Shown: positions 54,414-63,234 of the stretch, piece after piece
Layout: each line of letters opens with the position of its first letter
Position numbering within the stretch: the first letter of the stretch is position 1
Assembly: GCA_958443615.1 (NCBI GenBank)
Contig: CAUCLI010000001.1
Coordinates: 365,385-429,384 of the forward strand
Length of the DNA: 64,000 nt
Direction: 5' to 3'
Origin: an uncultured Collinsella sp.
GTDB taxonomy: Bacteria; Actinomycetota; Coriobacteriia; Coriobacteriales; Coriobacteriaceae
Made by a program: the position numbers and the translations under genes
Notes under the pieces: model-generated
Database searches by the model: none
What the model saw: the letters and a program-made list of their open reading frames with translations, nothing else
What the model was told of the DNA's origin: nothing

Positions 54414-55111
54414 TTTACGTCACGGGAGACCTGCACGGGCCGGCGGGCTTAGAGAGGCTTGAGTGTTGGAACGAGGGCCGCGAGGGCGACTTCCTCATCG
54501 TTGCGGGGGATTTTGGCTATCCGTGAGATTACTCGGAGATAGAGTGCGACGAGATCGTCTGGCTCGAGTCCCTGCCCTACAGAGTGCTTTTCGTCGACGG
54601 TAACCATGAGTGCTTCGGCCACTGGGAAAGTCGTCCCACCGAGTCCTGGTGTGGCGGCATGGTTCAGAGGCTGCGCGACCGCTCGCCCATCATGCGACTG
54701 ATGCGTTCTGTGGTCTACAACATCGATGGCGCTCGCATTTTCACCCTCGGTGGGGCGACGAGCATCGACAGAGCGTATCGGATACCCCATGTGAGCTGGT
54801 GGCCCCAGGAGGTCCCGACCGAGCGCAACTTCGAGGAGGCCCGCGCCAACCTGGGCGCGGTGGGCTGGAATGTCGACTACGTTGTAACTCACACGTGCCC
54901 CAGAAACCTGATGGCGCGCACGTTCCACCCATCTATACCGATACCGGGCCTTCCGGACGAGCGTCTGACCAGGTTTCTCGATGAGGTCGATTGGCGCCTC
55001 GATTACAAGCGCTGGTACTACGGGCATTTCCACAAGGATATGGACGTCGATGAAAAGCATACACTGCTTTTCGAGCGCATCGTTCCGATTGGCGAGGGTG
55101 TGGGAAATTAA
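54410..55111 (+). pseudogene. Second metallophosphoesterase, interrupted by an in-frame TGA
   Basis: ATG 54410 overlaps the kptA stop (ATGA). The frame gives IYVTGDLHG and GDFGYP, then TGA at 54524-54526, and continues in the same frame as DYSEIECDEIVWLESLPY, FVDGNHECFGHW, VVTHTCPRNL and YYGHFHKDMDVD to TAA at 55109-55111. The paralogue at 53105 has GDFGYVWD here, so the TGA replaces TGG (Trp). Everything else is intact, so this is a single recent nonsense change or an error; an internal GTG at 54584 would lack the first metal motifs. Confidence 0.85.
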
Positions 55112-55178
55112 GAGCGTCGTTGTGTGAGCGGGTCGGCCCAGCCCTTCCATGACGCCGTTCGGCATGAATTTGACTGAG

Positions 55179-55530
55179 GGAGCGAGCGGGGCCATGCACG
55201 AGCTGTCGAGTCGTCGCAGGTAATTGGCACCGCTTATGCAGGGCAGAAAACGCGCGGGCCGAAACGCGCGGAATTTGATCTCCGACGGTCGTTCGATTTT
55301 CCGAGTCTGGTCAAAATACCCTGTTTGTGCGCTAAAGGAAGCCGGAAAACAGCTGCGGAAGCCCCGATGATCGGCGTATCTTCCGCTGTTTCCGCCTTGG
55401 GGAGGGGTCAGGGTGCGAAGATGATGGACAGATGATAGCTATCCGAGAAATGTATAAGGTTTTTGGGCACATCCAGGCGTCAAGTCGGCGCACAAACAGG
55501 GTATTTTGACCACAATCGCGAAAACGCACG
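55179..55530. repeat. Interspersed repeat family A, copy 3
   Basis: It begins GGAGCGAGCGGGGC at 55179, and the core 55308-55512 has perfect 25-bp inverted ends (55308-55332 and 55488-55512) starting TGGTCAAAATACCCTG. Very close to copy 2 along its full length, including the flank before the inverted repeats. It lies between the convergent phosphoesterase remnant and SGNH hydrolase gene, within the gene-free stretch 55112-55560. Confidence 0.88.
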
Positions 55531-55560
55531 ACGTCCGGCGCTCCAAAGAGCGCGCGGGGC

Positions 55561-56133
55561 TCATCTAGAGGCAAGTAAATCCTCAACAAGGTCTGCAATA
55601 TGGTTCGCAATGAGCAGAGAGCCGGTTTCGCTTGGATGAATCCCGTCGACGACGTAGAGGTCTTCTGGCTTCTCATGCTGGACGGCTATGTTCGCCATGT
55701 CGATCAGCGGCACGCGTGCTGCATCTGCCGCCTGCCGGCCCCCTATGCTCATGAGCTCGCACATCTCTTCCGCGGTCATCCCAAGTTTCTCGAGACGGGG
55801 GCATCCGACCTGATATCCCCAGGTACCGTACAGAAGCGGAAGGACGTCATGGCTCTTGGCCAACTTGCTCATCGCCGTAACGGAGCGCACATGCGCCACC
55901 GGATTCGTTGCGGCAAGGTGGCTCATGTCCTGCATGACGACCAGATCAAAGACGCCAGATGAAAGCGCTTCACGCACGCGCTGTCCCGTTCTGGTTTTCG
56001 CATTCGAAAACTCCGCCAGTCGTGCTCCGCCGCGCGTGATGGAAACGACCTCGGTATCCAAGATGGATGCGAGCGTCTGCGGCATATCGTTGGCTGAGGT
56101 CAGGCTGTTGCCAACCATGAGTATCGAGTGCAT
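55561..56133 (-). CDS. SGNH/GDSL-like hydrolase
   Basis: The 190-residue product has block I at the start (ILMVGNSLTSANDMP, nucleophile Ser9 or Ser12 region), block III-like LVVMQDMSHLAATNP and a final DGIHPSETG with the Asp-x-x-His dyad. These are SGNH hydrolase hallmarks, though GNSL replaces the classic GDSL. It has no signal peptide, so a cytosolic esterase. It starts at ATG 56133 near a CTGAAAG site and stops 30 bp from repeat copy 3. Confidence 0.78.
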   Translation of the reverse strand: MHSILMVGNSLTSANDMPQTLASILDTEVVSITRGGARLAEFSNAKTRTGQRVREALSSGVFDLVVMQDMSHLAATNPVAHVRSVTAMSKLAKSHDVLPLLYGTWGYQVGCPRLEKLGMTAEEMCELMSIGGRQAADAARVPLIDMANIAVQHEKPEDLYVVDGIHPSETGSLLIANHIADLVEDLLASR

Positions 56134-56328
56134 GCGAAATCTTTCAGGCGGAAATCATATCAAAGGCGAACGCGGCTATCGTAGCAGCTGCGATTGGCAC
56201 AAGCGAGCCGTCGACCGCGCCGCTGAGTGCTAAGGCGGCTAGACTGGTGTTGTTGGGGCGCAGGAGAGCGGAAGCGCGGGATGGCGTCCGATGTTGCTGC
56301 AGGCAGGAGCCGGAGGAAAGGGGTCCAG

Positions 56329-57363
56329 ATGTCGCCATTCGATCACTACATGTATGTGCTCGCCTGCGGCGATGGAAGCCTCTACACCGGTTACGCGACT
56401 GACGTCCAGGCGCGCCTGGCGGCTCATCAGTCTGGTCGCGGCGCCAAGTACACCAAGTCCCATGCGCCCGTTCGTCTTGTCGCTCAGGCCCGGTTTTACT
56501 CGAAAGCTCGTGCGATGAGCGCGGAGGCTCATTTCAAGCAGCTTTCCCGTGAACAAAAAGAAAAGCTCCTGGAACAGTCCAAGCATGAGTCGCTTGAGGA
56601 CGTTCTGCGGCGCGAGCTCCCCGGTTTTGGAGAGGACACCGCCGGCGAATTCGTGTGCAGGAATTTGGCAAGCCATGTGGATTCCGGTTACGCTGCATTC
56701 ATGAGGCCGCTCGTCCCCACGGTCGATTCCCGCCGTCTTGTCGGCGTTCGTACTCCGGAGCTTCGAAAGATCGCTCGCGAGCTGCATCGACGTGATGACG
56801 CATCGGACTTTCTACGCGCCCTTCCACATGCCCTGTTCGAGGAAAATCAGGTTCACGCGTTCGCCATCGGTATGGAGCGTGAATACGAGCATGCTGTTGA
56901 GCTGTACGACCTGTTTTTACCGCACATCGATAACTGGGCGACATGCGATCAGATGCCCGTGCGGGTGTTGGCTGAAAAGCCGAGTCGAACGCTTGGGTGC
57001 GTGCGGCGCTGGATGGAGTCGGGACATGGCTATACCATTCGCTTCTCGATCGGTGTGCTCATGCGTCTGTTTTTGGATGACCTGTTCGAACCGAGGTTTG
57101 CGGCGATGGTCGCGGCTGCGCGCATGCCGGCCTCGCCCGAGCGTCCCGAGCCGGAATCGGACGCCTATTACGTCGACATGATGCGCGCCTGGTATTTCGC
57201 GGAGGCGCTGGTCAAACAGCCGTTGGCGGCATGGCCGTATGTGGAGCTTCGGGATGAATGCGCGTTGCTCGATGAATGGACGCGCCGCAAGGCTATCCAA
57301 AAGGCGTGCGAGAGCCGGCGCATTTCCGCTGAGGCAAAAGAGCGTTTGCGTTCGCTGCGCTAA
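56329..57363 (+). CDS. GIY-YIG domain fused to AlkD-like DNA alkylation repair domain
   Basis: The 344-residue fusion has residues 5-85 as a YhbQ/UPF0213-type GIY-YIG nuclease (YMYVLACGDGSLYTGYATD, HQSGRGAKYTKSHAPVRLV). Residues 115-344 are a HEAT-like helical repeat domain of the DNA alkylation repair (AlkD) group (VGVRTPELRKIARELHRR, FEENQVHAFAIGMER, IDNWATCDQM, MRAWYFAEALVKQPL). ATG 56329 is behind AAAGGGG; earlier in-frame Met codons are in a Gly/Arg-rich stretch without a site. Probably couples strand nicking to alkylated-base recognition, inferred from the fusion. Confidence 0.85.
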   Translation: MSPFDHYMYVLACGDGSLYTGYATDVQARLAAHQSGRGAKYTKSHAPVRLVAQARFYSKARAMSAEAHFKQLSREQKEKLLEQSKHESLEDVLRRELPGFGEDTAGEFVCRNLASHVDSGYAAFMRPLVPTVDSRRLVGVRTPELRKIARELHRRDDASDFLRALPHALFEENQVHAFAIGMEREYEHAVELYDLFLPHIDNWATCDQMPVRVLAEKPSRTLGCVRRWMESGHGYTIRFSIGVLMRLFLDDLFEPRFAAMVAAARMPASPERPEPESDAYYVDMMRAWYFAEALVKQPLAAWPYVELRDECALLDEWTRRKAIQKACESRRISAEAKERLRSLR

Positions 57364-57522
57364 ATATTGATCACGGGCGGTCGTTTTCGCGTTGAGGTAA
57401 GTGGGCGACGGGCATAACGCGTGCCGGGCAGGCGTGGACCTCGGCTGAACGAAGTCGCCCGGTGTTCATGTCGCATATGCTATAGAATACAAAACAATTA
57501 TGTGCGATTGAGAGGAACTGTC

Positions 57523-57942
57523 ATGAAGAAGTATGCCAACAGTGCTTTGATTTACGCGATTCTCGCCATGGTGGGAGGCGTGTTCTTCCGCGAGTTCACC
57601 AAGTTCAACGGTTTCGAGGGGACCACGACCCTCGCGTTCGTCCACACCCATTATTTCGCCTTGGGAATGATCGTCTTCCTCCTGCTCTTGCTGCTCGAGA
57701 ACGCCCTGCACATCACCGATGCCAAGGTGAGCCGTGCCGTGACGGCGTATCATATCGGCCTCAACGCCACCGCGGCGATGCTCGTGGTGCGCGGCGTTCC
57801 GCAGGTGCTCGGCATCGAGCTTGCCCACGGCATGGATGCGGCGATTTCCGGCATCGCCGGCCTCGGTCACATCGTGCTCGGCGTGAGCATCGTGCTCATC
57901 CTGCTGGGCGTGAAGCGCGCCGTCTCCCGGGTGGAGGCGTAG
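57523..57942 (+). CDS. DUF2871 membrane protein
   Basis: The 139-residue product has four membrane helices. The first begins MKKYANSALIYAILAMVGGV, the second follows FVHTHYFALGMIVFLL, and NALHITD and YHIGLNATAAMLVVRG mark later helix ends; conserved His residues lie at helix boundaries. This matches the DUF2871 family, common in Firmicutes and Actinobacteria, function unknown. AGAGGAAC lies before ATG 57523. Ended by the terminator at 57982. Confidence 0.85.
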   Translation: MKKYANSALIYAILAMVGGVFFREFTKFNGFEGTTTLAFVHTHYFALGMIVFLLLLLLENALHITDAKVSRAVTAYHIGLNATAAMLVVRGVPQVLGIELAHGMDAAISGIAGLGHIVLGVSIVLILLGVKRAVSRVEA

Positions 57943-57981
57943 GCCTCTGCAGGTTCGGTGTGGTTCAGCTCGCATCGGCTG

Positions 57982-58019
57982 ACGCCCGGCACCTCGATTG
58001 TGGGCGCCGGGCGTTTTAA
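57982..58019 (+). terminator. Rho-independent terminator
   Basis: ACGCCCGGC (57982-57990) pairs with GCCGGGCGT (58006-58014), followed by TTTT. It sits between the convergent DUF2871 gene and the ATPase gene ending at 58084. Confidence 0.75.
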
Positions 58020-58083
58020 AGGTCACAAGCACCGCCGTGGGCGCTCCTGCAGGCAGCTCGCTTTTAATCGGTGTGGCTTGTTC

Positions 58084-59466
58084 CTAGATGGTGAACTCGG
58101 CGAAGGGGGCATCGCCGCTGGCGGCGGGGTCAGTCGCGGGCGCCAAGAGGAATGCGCAGCCGCCGCCGCTTCCGCCTTCTCCGCTGAGCAGGTCCTTGAG
58201 GGTGACATCGGGGTTCTGGCACATGATGTCGAGCAGCTCGATGAAATCGCGGATGACTTCGCGCGGCGTGAGATGCGTGTCGGCTCCCACGCGGCCGAAT
58301 TCGATTTTGAGGAAGTCAACCAGACCGCCCTCGTCCAGGTCGCTTTCGTATCCGAAATATCCGGCATGGATTTGCGCGAGCTTTTCAATGAGCACGAGCA
58401 GCTCCTCATAGGAGAGCGGCTGCAGCCTGATGATGGGGGCGAGCATGTCACGCATGCCCTCTCGGGCGAACCGCCCCTGAGTGAGGCGGCTGCGCAGCGC
58501 CTCGTAGGAGAACACGCCGCGCCTGCGGTCCTCGATGGAGGTCGGTGTGCCGCCCATGATGATGCCCAGGTGCTGGGCTTTTCCCTGCAGCGTATCGTTG
58601 TACATCTGCAGGATCTTCTCGTAGTTGTACTGTCGGGTGATGGCGTTGGGGATCTTGTACAGATTGACCAGCTCGTCGATGAGGGCGAGCATGCCGCGGT
58701 ATCCGGCTCCGGTGAGAAAGCGCGCGAACAGTTTGACGTAGTCGTACCAGGAGTCGTCATCGATGATGGTGCTTATCCCAAGTTCTGCCCGGGCTTCCGT
58801 CTTGGTGCGGTACTCGCCGCGCAGCCATTTGACGGCGCGGCTTTTCGCCTCATCATCGCCTTGGGCGCAGGCCGCCCGGTATATGCCGAGCACGCGCGTG
58901 AACTCGAACCCGTGGACCATTTCCTCAAGATTCGCGAGCTGCCTGCGAAGGTCGGTGCGTGTCGGGTCGCTATCTGCTGCGATGTCTATCGTGGACCCGG
59001 CATTCATCGCGGACGTGTTCGCTGCCGCCGAATCCTCCTCTGCTTGGATATTGGCGACCCATTTATCGAGGATCAGGGTAAGGGCCCCGCCTTCGGGCCT
59101 CGTCTTGGTCGAGAGGTTGCGAATGAGCTCACGATAGGTTGCGAGGCCCTGGCCCTGACCACCCTGTAGGCGACGTTCGGGGGAGAGGTCGGCATCGGCG
59201 ACCACGAAACCCTCGCCCATGGCATGGGTACGGATGGTCTGCAGTAAGAAGCTCTTGCCGGCGCCGTATCGGCCTACCAGGAAGCGGAAGCTTGCCCCTC
59301 CGTCGGCGATGAGCGCAAGATCGGTGAGAAGGGCTTGGATCTCGACCTCGCGTCCAACGGTGATATAGGGAAGGCCTATGCGGGGGACCACGCCGCCCTT
59401 GAGGGAATTCAAGATCACGGCGGCGACGCGTTTGGGAACGCGTGGTGCGGTGGGCTGGCTACTCAT
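58084..59466 (-). CDS. P-loop ATPase, DUF2791/BrxD-like
   Basis: The 460-residue product has Walker A FLVGRYGAGKSFLL near 62-75 and Walker B-like GMLALIDELVNLYK. The family block ITRQYNYEKILQMYNDTLQG, IIMGGTPTSIEDRRRGVFSYEALRSRL follows. This is the DUF2791 ATP-binding family that includes BREX BrxD; it occurs both in BREX and with TerB-domain proteins. It overlaps the TerB_N gene by eight bases and is translated after it. No other BREX genes are present, so I assign it to a TerB-linked system rather than BREX. Confidence 0.8.
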   Translation of the reverse strand: MSSQPTAPRVPKRVAAVILNSLKGGVVPRIGLPYITVGREVEIQALLTDLALIADGGASFRFLVGRYGAGKSFLLQTIRTHAMGEGFVVADADLSPERRLQGGQGQGLATYRELIRNLSTKTRPEGGALTLILDKWVANIQAEEDSAAANTSAMNAGSTIDIAADSDPTRTDLRRQLANLEEMVHGFEFTRVLGIYRAACAQGDDEAKSRAVKWLRGEYRTKTEARAELGISTIIDDDSWYDYVKLFARFLTGAGYRGMLALIDELVNLYKIPNAITRQYNYEKILQMYNDTLQGKAQHLGIIMGGTPTSIEDRRRGVFSYEALRSRLTQGRFAREGMRDMLAPIIRLQPLSYEELLVLIEKLAQIHAGYFGYESDLDEGGLVDFLKIEFGRVGADTHLTPREVIRDFIELLDIMCQNPDVTLKDLLSGEGGSGGGCAFLLAPATDPAASGDAPFAEFTI

Positions 59467-61201
59467 GGTTCAGAAATCCTTCCACATCCTCGCGGTAATC
59501 CTCGATCAGCTCGGGTCCGCTTGGTCCGTATTCGATCACGGTATCGCCGACGAGGTCGAAAAGGGCCTCGTTGATGGCATCGACGAGCATGTCCTCGGAA
59601 CTGCGGTTCTCCTTGGCGATCTCGGCAGCCCCGGTTTGGTCTTTTTCGAGCAGGGCTTTCAGGTAACCGACCTCGGAGGGGCCGAGTCCTGTGGTTTGAT
59701 GCGTGTTCCCAGCGGCGGCCGTGGCGGCGTGCGGCGAGATAGGCTCAACCGGAGACGCGGCTGTGGCCGCCATGGGGAGCGGCTCGGGGGCCGCACGGTC
59801 CACGCGTGTCGCATCGTCCCGCTCGTCGCCGCGGGTATTACCGTCCGCCGCGTCAAGCAACGCCCCCGTCCCCTCGCGCTCCTCGTCGATCAAGAGCGAT
59901 TCGCGCGTGCTTGCGGCGGCGCGCCGGATGCCCGCGAGCTGCGAGAGGTCGATCTCGACGCACGCGGATGCATGCGCCGCGCTCCAGGCGAGCCAGGCCG
60001 CGACTTCCTCCTCGATGAACCCTTGCAGGTACTTGGGGAGCTTGCCCTGCTCCTTAAGGGGGTGGTCGAACCCGAGCCCCTCGCGCAGGAGCCGGTCGGC
60101 GGCGCGCATGGCTTGGCCGAGCTTGGCGTTGCGCGAGCGATTGCCCTGATAGCGCTCGCAGGACCAAGCGCCGTTGCGGCAGCGATACCGATGAATCTCG
60201 TCGAGCTCGTAATCAGCGTCAGGATGGCGCTCGGACTCGAAGAACACCGCCGAGCCGAACATGGTGTACGCGAGCTCGAACTGCCCGCCGAACAGGCTTT
60301 CCGTAAGGCTGTATTTGCGCTGCTTGCGATAGTGCTCGCTCATGCGGACAAAGACTGCGCAGCACACGTGGCGCAGCGCCTCGGGCTCCGATTTATAAAG
60401 CCGGCTTCCGGTGAGATGGTACGTCGAGAGCGTATCAAGGGCATCGAACAACCGCTGCTCGGCAGCGGTGCCCCCGGGCAGGGGCAGGGCAGAGGAACCT
60501 TTTTTACGTCGCCCTCTCTGGGAGCTGGCAAGACGGGCACACGCGAGTTCCTCAGCGCGCGTCAGCGCGACGAGGGCCCGATCGAAGGCGAGCGTTTTGT
60601 GCGCTTCGAGCAGTTGGGGCGGCAATTCGTTGTAGACGACGTAGTCCTGCAGCCAAGTGCGGGCGTGGCGATCGATTTCGGGGGAGAAGACCCGATATGC
60701 CTGCCAGAAGGACTCGAGTTTTCGAAAACCGTCCATCGGGTCCGTGACGCCGATTCCGCAGATGAGTTCGTAGAGGTACACGTAGGCGAAGGAGAGGCAG
60801 GATTTTTCGATCTCACCTCGCCGCACGCATGTGCGCCAGGTGAAATATCCGCGCAACTGACGATCGCTCATCGCGTTGTACGTGGGAAAATACGAGTTGA
60901 ACGTGCCCGGGTAGGGGCAGTCGTCCTCGAAATCCGCCATGAACGTGCCCTGCCGGTAGAACAGCTCCGCCTCGGAGAGCCAGCGCCCGCCGCCGTTCGA
61001 GTTGACCTCCCAGCGCGAGATGGCCTTCATCTCGCGATAGCGGTCGGGGAGGTAGTTCGCCATTTGCCGGCCGGTGGTGAGGATCGGTTCGCTCGCATAC
61101 ACGCGCTCGGAGAAGTGGGAGCTGCCTTGCAGGCGTTCGCTCGCCATAATGCGGTCTATGAGCTCGCGAGCAGCGGGCTTCGATCCGTTCATCGGCTTCA
61201 T
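59459..61201 (-). CDS. TerB_N (and possible TerB_C) domain protein
   Basis: The 580-residue product has an N-terminal part with the TerB_N pattern (FNSYFPTYNAMSDRQLRGYF, TWRTCVRRGEIEKSCLSFAY, VYLYELICGIG). A helical middle (ALRHVCCAVFVRMSEHYRK), an Ala/Pro-rich linker (about 450-510) and a C-terminal TerB_C-like segment (GPSEVGYLKALLEKDQTG...DTVIEY) follow. TerB_N proteins were linked computationally to Ter-type stress and defence systems with ATPases and helicases. GGGGAGG lies before ATG 61201. It is the leading gene of a two-gene operon with the DUF2791 ATPase; no helicase is adjacent. Confidence 0.78.
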   Translation of the reverse strand: MKPMNGSKPAARELIDRIMASERLQGSSHFSERVYASEPILTTGRQMANYLPDRYREMKAISRWEVNSNGGGRWLSEAELFYRQGTFMADFEDDCPYPGTFNSYFPTYNAMSDRQLRGYFTWRTCVRRGEIEKSCLSFAYVYLYELICGIGVTDPMDGFRKLESFWQAYRVFSPEIDRHARTWLQDYVVYNELPPQLLEAHKTLAFDRALVALTRAEELACARLASSQRGRRKKGSSALPLPGGTAAEQRLFDALDTLSTYHLTGSRLYKSEPEALRHVCCAVFVRMSEHYRKQRKYSLTESLFGGQFELAYTMFGSAVFFESERHPDADYELDEIHRYRCRNGAWSCERYQGNRSRNAKLGQAMRAADRLLREGLGFDHPLKEQGKLPKYLQGFIEEEVAAWLAWSAAHASACVEIDLSQLAGIRRAAASTRESLLIDEEREGTGALLDAADGNTRGDERDDATRVDRAAPEPLPMAATAASPVEPISPHAATAAAGNTHQTTGLGPSEVGYLKALLEKDQTGAAEIAKENRSSEDMLVDAINEALFDLVGDTVIEYGPSGPELIEDYREDVEGFLNHE

Positions 61202-61436
61202 GGCTCACCTCCCCGGTATATCGAATGTGCCCTTCAGTATACCATAGAACCAAACAGATGTTCGTATTTTAAGAGGAAGGGGTGGAGCCCCAGACCCCTC
61301 TTCAGCGTTTCCCAAGCTCTCTTACAAAAGCGCAAGGCGTGCGTAAGCCAAATCGATGGCGCTGTTTTCGCAGGTGGCGGATGATGCAGTCAAGAGCAAG
61401 GGGCGGCAGGCCAGCCGACCGGTGAGGAGGAAACCG

Positions 61437-61607
61437 ATGAGCACCCGTAATCCGTATGAGTACGATCCCTACGCCGTCGATGACGAGGCGCGCCCCCGCG
61501 GTGTGAGGGGCCTATTCGACAGGGCCTTTGGGATGGTCGGCTGCCTGGCGGCTTCCGCCGCCCTGTTCTTCGGCATGATATATCTGCTTGGAAAAGCGGC
61601 GCGCTAA
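61437..61607 (+). CDS. Small single-span membrane protein, 56 aa
   Basis: A polar N-terminus (STRNPYEYDPYAVDDEARPR) and one hydrophobic helix (MVGCLAASAALFFGMIYLLG). GAGGAGG lies before ATG 61437. Divergent from the TerB_N gene. Function unknown; there is no operon partner apart from the MFS gene about 280 bp on. Confidence 0.65.
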   Translation: MSTRNPYEYDPYAVDDEARPRGVRGLFDRAFGMVGCLAASAALFFGMIYLLGKAAR

Positions 61608-61884
61608 TCGCGTCGCCCGCCGCCAGCTGTATTGGGCGCGTCTTCGAGTCCGCGGATCAACGGTCGGTCCCCTATAATCTATCGGCTGTTCGGCTGGCCC
61701 CCGTGTCGTGCGGGGCCAGCCGCTTTTGAGGATCGATGCGAAGGGGCGTGTGAATATGGGGCGCGTGAGCGGGGGAATCGGGGCGAGCGACACCGGCCGA
61801 ACGGAGCTCGGGGGCGCGGTCGAAGGCACGCGCGGCGGGGGAATCGGGACGAGTGGCGCCGGCAGAACGGGCGAGGAGGCCGGC

Positions 61885-63039
61885 ATGGCGCCTCGGCAGT
61901 GGATGGCTCTCGCGGGTCTGACGCTCTCGGCGTTCATGCTCAACACCTCGGAGTTCATGCCCATCGGCCTCTTGACCGATATCGCTTCGGGCTTCGGCAT
62001 CACCGAGGCCGCCGCCGGCGTCATGATCACGGTATACGCGTGGGCGGTGATGCTGCTCTCTCTGCCGCTCATGATCGCGGCGTCGCGCATCGAGTTCAAG
62101 CGCCTGCTCCTGGTCGTTCTCGCGGTGTTCGCGATGGGTCAGGCCCTCTCGGCCGTCGCCCCCACGTTCGCGATTCTGGTGGTCGCCCGCATCGTGGTCG
62201 CCTGCGCCCACGCGATTTTCTGGTCCATCGCCTCGGTCATGGCGACGCGCCTAGTGAGCGCGAGGCATGCGTCGGTCGCGCTCGGCATGATCGCGACGGG
62301 GACGTCCATCGCCATGATCTTCGGCATGCCCCTGGGGCGCGCGATCGGCCTCGCCCTGGGATGGCGCATGACGTTCGGCGTCGTTGGGGCGGTTTCCGTG
62401 TTCGTGGCCGTCTACCTTGCCTTCATCTTGCCCAAGATGCCGGCGGGCGAGCCCTTCACCCTCGGCAAGCTGCCGGCGCTCGTGCGCAATCGCCGCCTCA
62501 CAGCCATGTATGCGGTGACGGTCTTGTTCGCCACGGCCTACTACACGGGCTATAGCTACATCGAGCCGCTTCTGGCGCGCGTGGGCGGGATGGAGCCCAC
62601 CGCCATCACCGCGGCGCTCACGGTTTTCGGCTGCGCCGGCTTGCTGGGAAGTTTCCTGTTCTCCCGCGTGTACGACGGTCGTCGCAAGGCGTTTATCGCG
62701 TGCTCCGTCGCCGGCATGGTTCTGGCGTTGTTCGCGTTGCGCGCATGTGCGGCGAGCTTCGCCGCTACGAGCGCGGTTTTCGTGGTGTGGGGGTGCTGCG
62801 CCACGGCGTTCAACGTGGCCTTCCAATCGGAGGTCATCCGCGCGGTCGAGGCAGACGAGTCCGCCGTCGCCATGTCCATCTTTTCCGGGTTGTTCAACTT
62901 CGGCATCGGCGCCGGCTCCGCGGTGGGCGGGTTCGTGGTGACGAGCCTGTCGGTCGAATTGCTCGGCGTCGCGGGCGGTGCGGTGGGCGCCGTTTGCCTG
63001 CTGGTTACGGTGGGGGTCCTGTTCAAGCTCATGCGGTAG
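61885..63039 (+). CDS. MFS exporter, AraJ/SotB-like
   Basis: The 384-residue 12-helix major facilitator has first helix LTLSAFMLNTSEFMPIGLL, the signature seen in SotB/AraJ sugar or drug efflux proteins (E in the first helix, PIGLL), and a GMPLGRAIG loop. Start: GGAGG lies five bases before ATG 61885, and homologues begin near here. An in-frame ATG at 61756 would add 43 Gly/Thr-rich residues; that stretch carries a 34-bp direct repeat (61771-61804 and 61837-61870), which looks like non-coding leader. The substrate is unknown. Confidence 0.82.
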   Translation: MAPRQWMALAGLTLSAFMLNTSEFMPIGLLTDIASGFGITEAAAGVMITVYAWAVMLLSLPLMIAASRIEFKRLLLVVLAVFAMGQALSAVAPTFAILVVARIVVACAHAIFWSIASVMATRLVSARHASVALGMIATGTSIAMIFGMPLGRAIGLALGWRMTFGVVGAVSVFVAVYLAFILPKMPAGEPFTLGKLPALVRNRRLTAMYAVTVLFATAYYTGYSYIEPLLARVGGMEPTAITAALTVFGCAGLLGSFLFSRVYDGRRKAFIACSVAGMVLALFALRACAASFAATSAVFVVWGCCATAFNVAFQSEVIRAVEADESAVAMSIFSGLFNFGIGAGSAVGGFVVTSLSVELLGVAGGAVGAVCLLVTVGVLFKLMR

Positions 63040-63157
63040 GTCGGGTGCGGCGGCCTTCCCGTTGCCGTCCCACCCCTCATGCATTTCGGGCGCCTGGATG
63101 CCGATTAAGTTCTCGTGGCGTCCGTCGCCGTGCCCCGGAGTTGTCCGGGCGCTCGGG

Positions 63158-63163
63158 TATACT
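63158..63163 (+). promoter_or_regulatory. Candidate -10 box for the hydratase gene
   Basis: TATACT at 63158-63163, 72 bp upstream of the hydratase ATG; the -35 region (CCGGAG) is poor. The same TATACT -10 is seen upstream of 30634. Confidence 0.3.
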
Positions 63164-63234
63164 GCAACAAGCTAAAGTACCCGCGCGCCATCGGCCGCGG
63201 ACGTGGGGCCGTATGGCCAGGATGGAGTGCGCGC

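Noticed and set aside
54524..54526. TGA as a selenocysteine or Trp codon
   Set aside because: The paralogue has Trp, not Cys, at this site, no SECIS-like hairpin is evident directly downstream, and UGA-Trp recoding is not known in this class; a nonsense mutation or error is simpler.
58084..61201. A BREX system
   Set aside because: Only the BrxD-like ATPase is suggestive; no PglX, PglZ, BrxA, BrxB, BrxC or BrxL gene is present.
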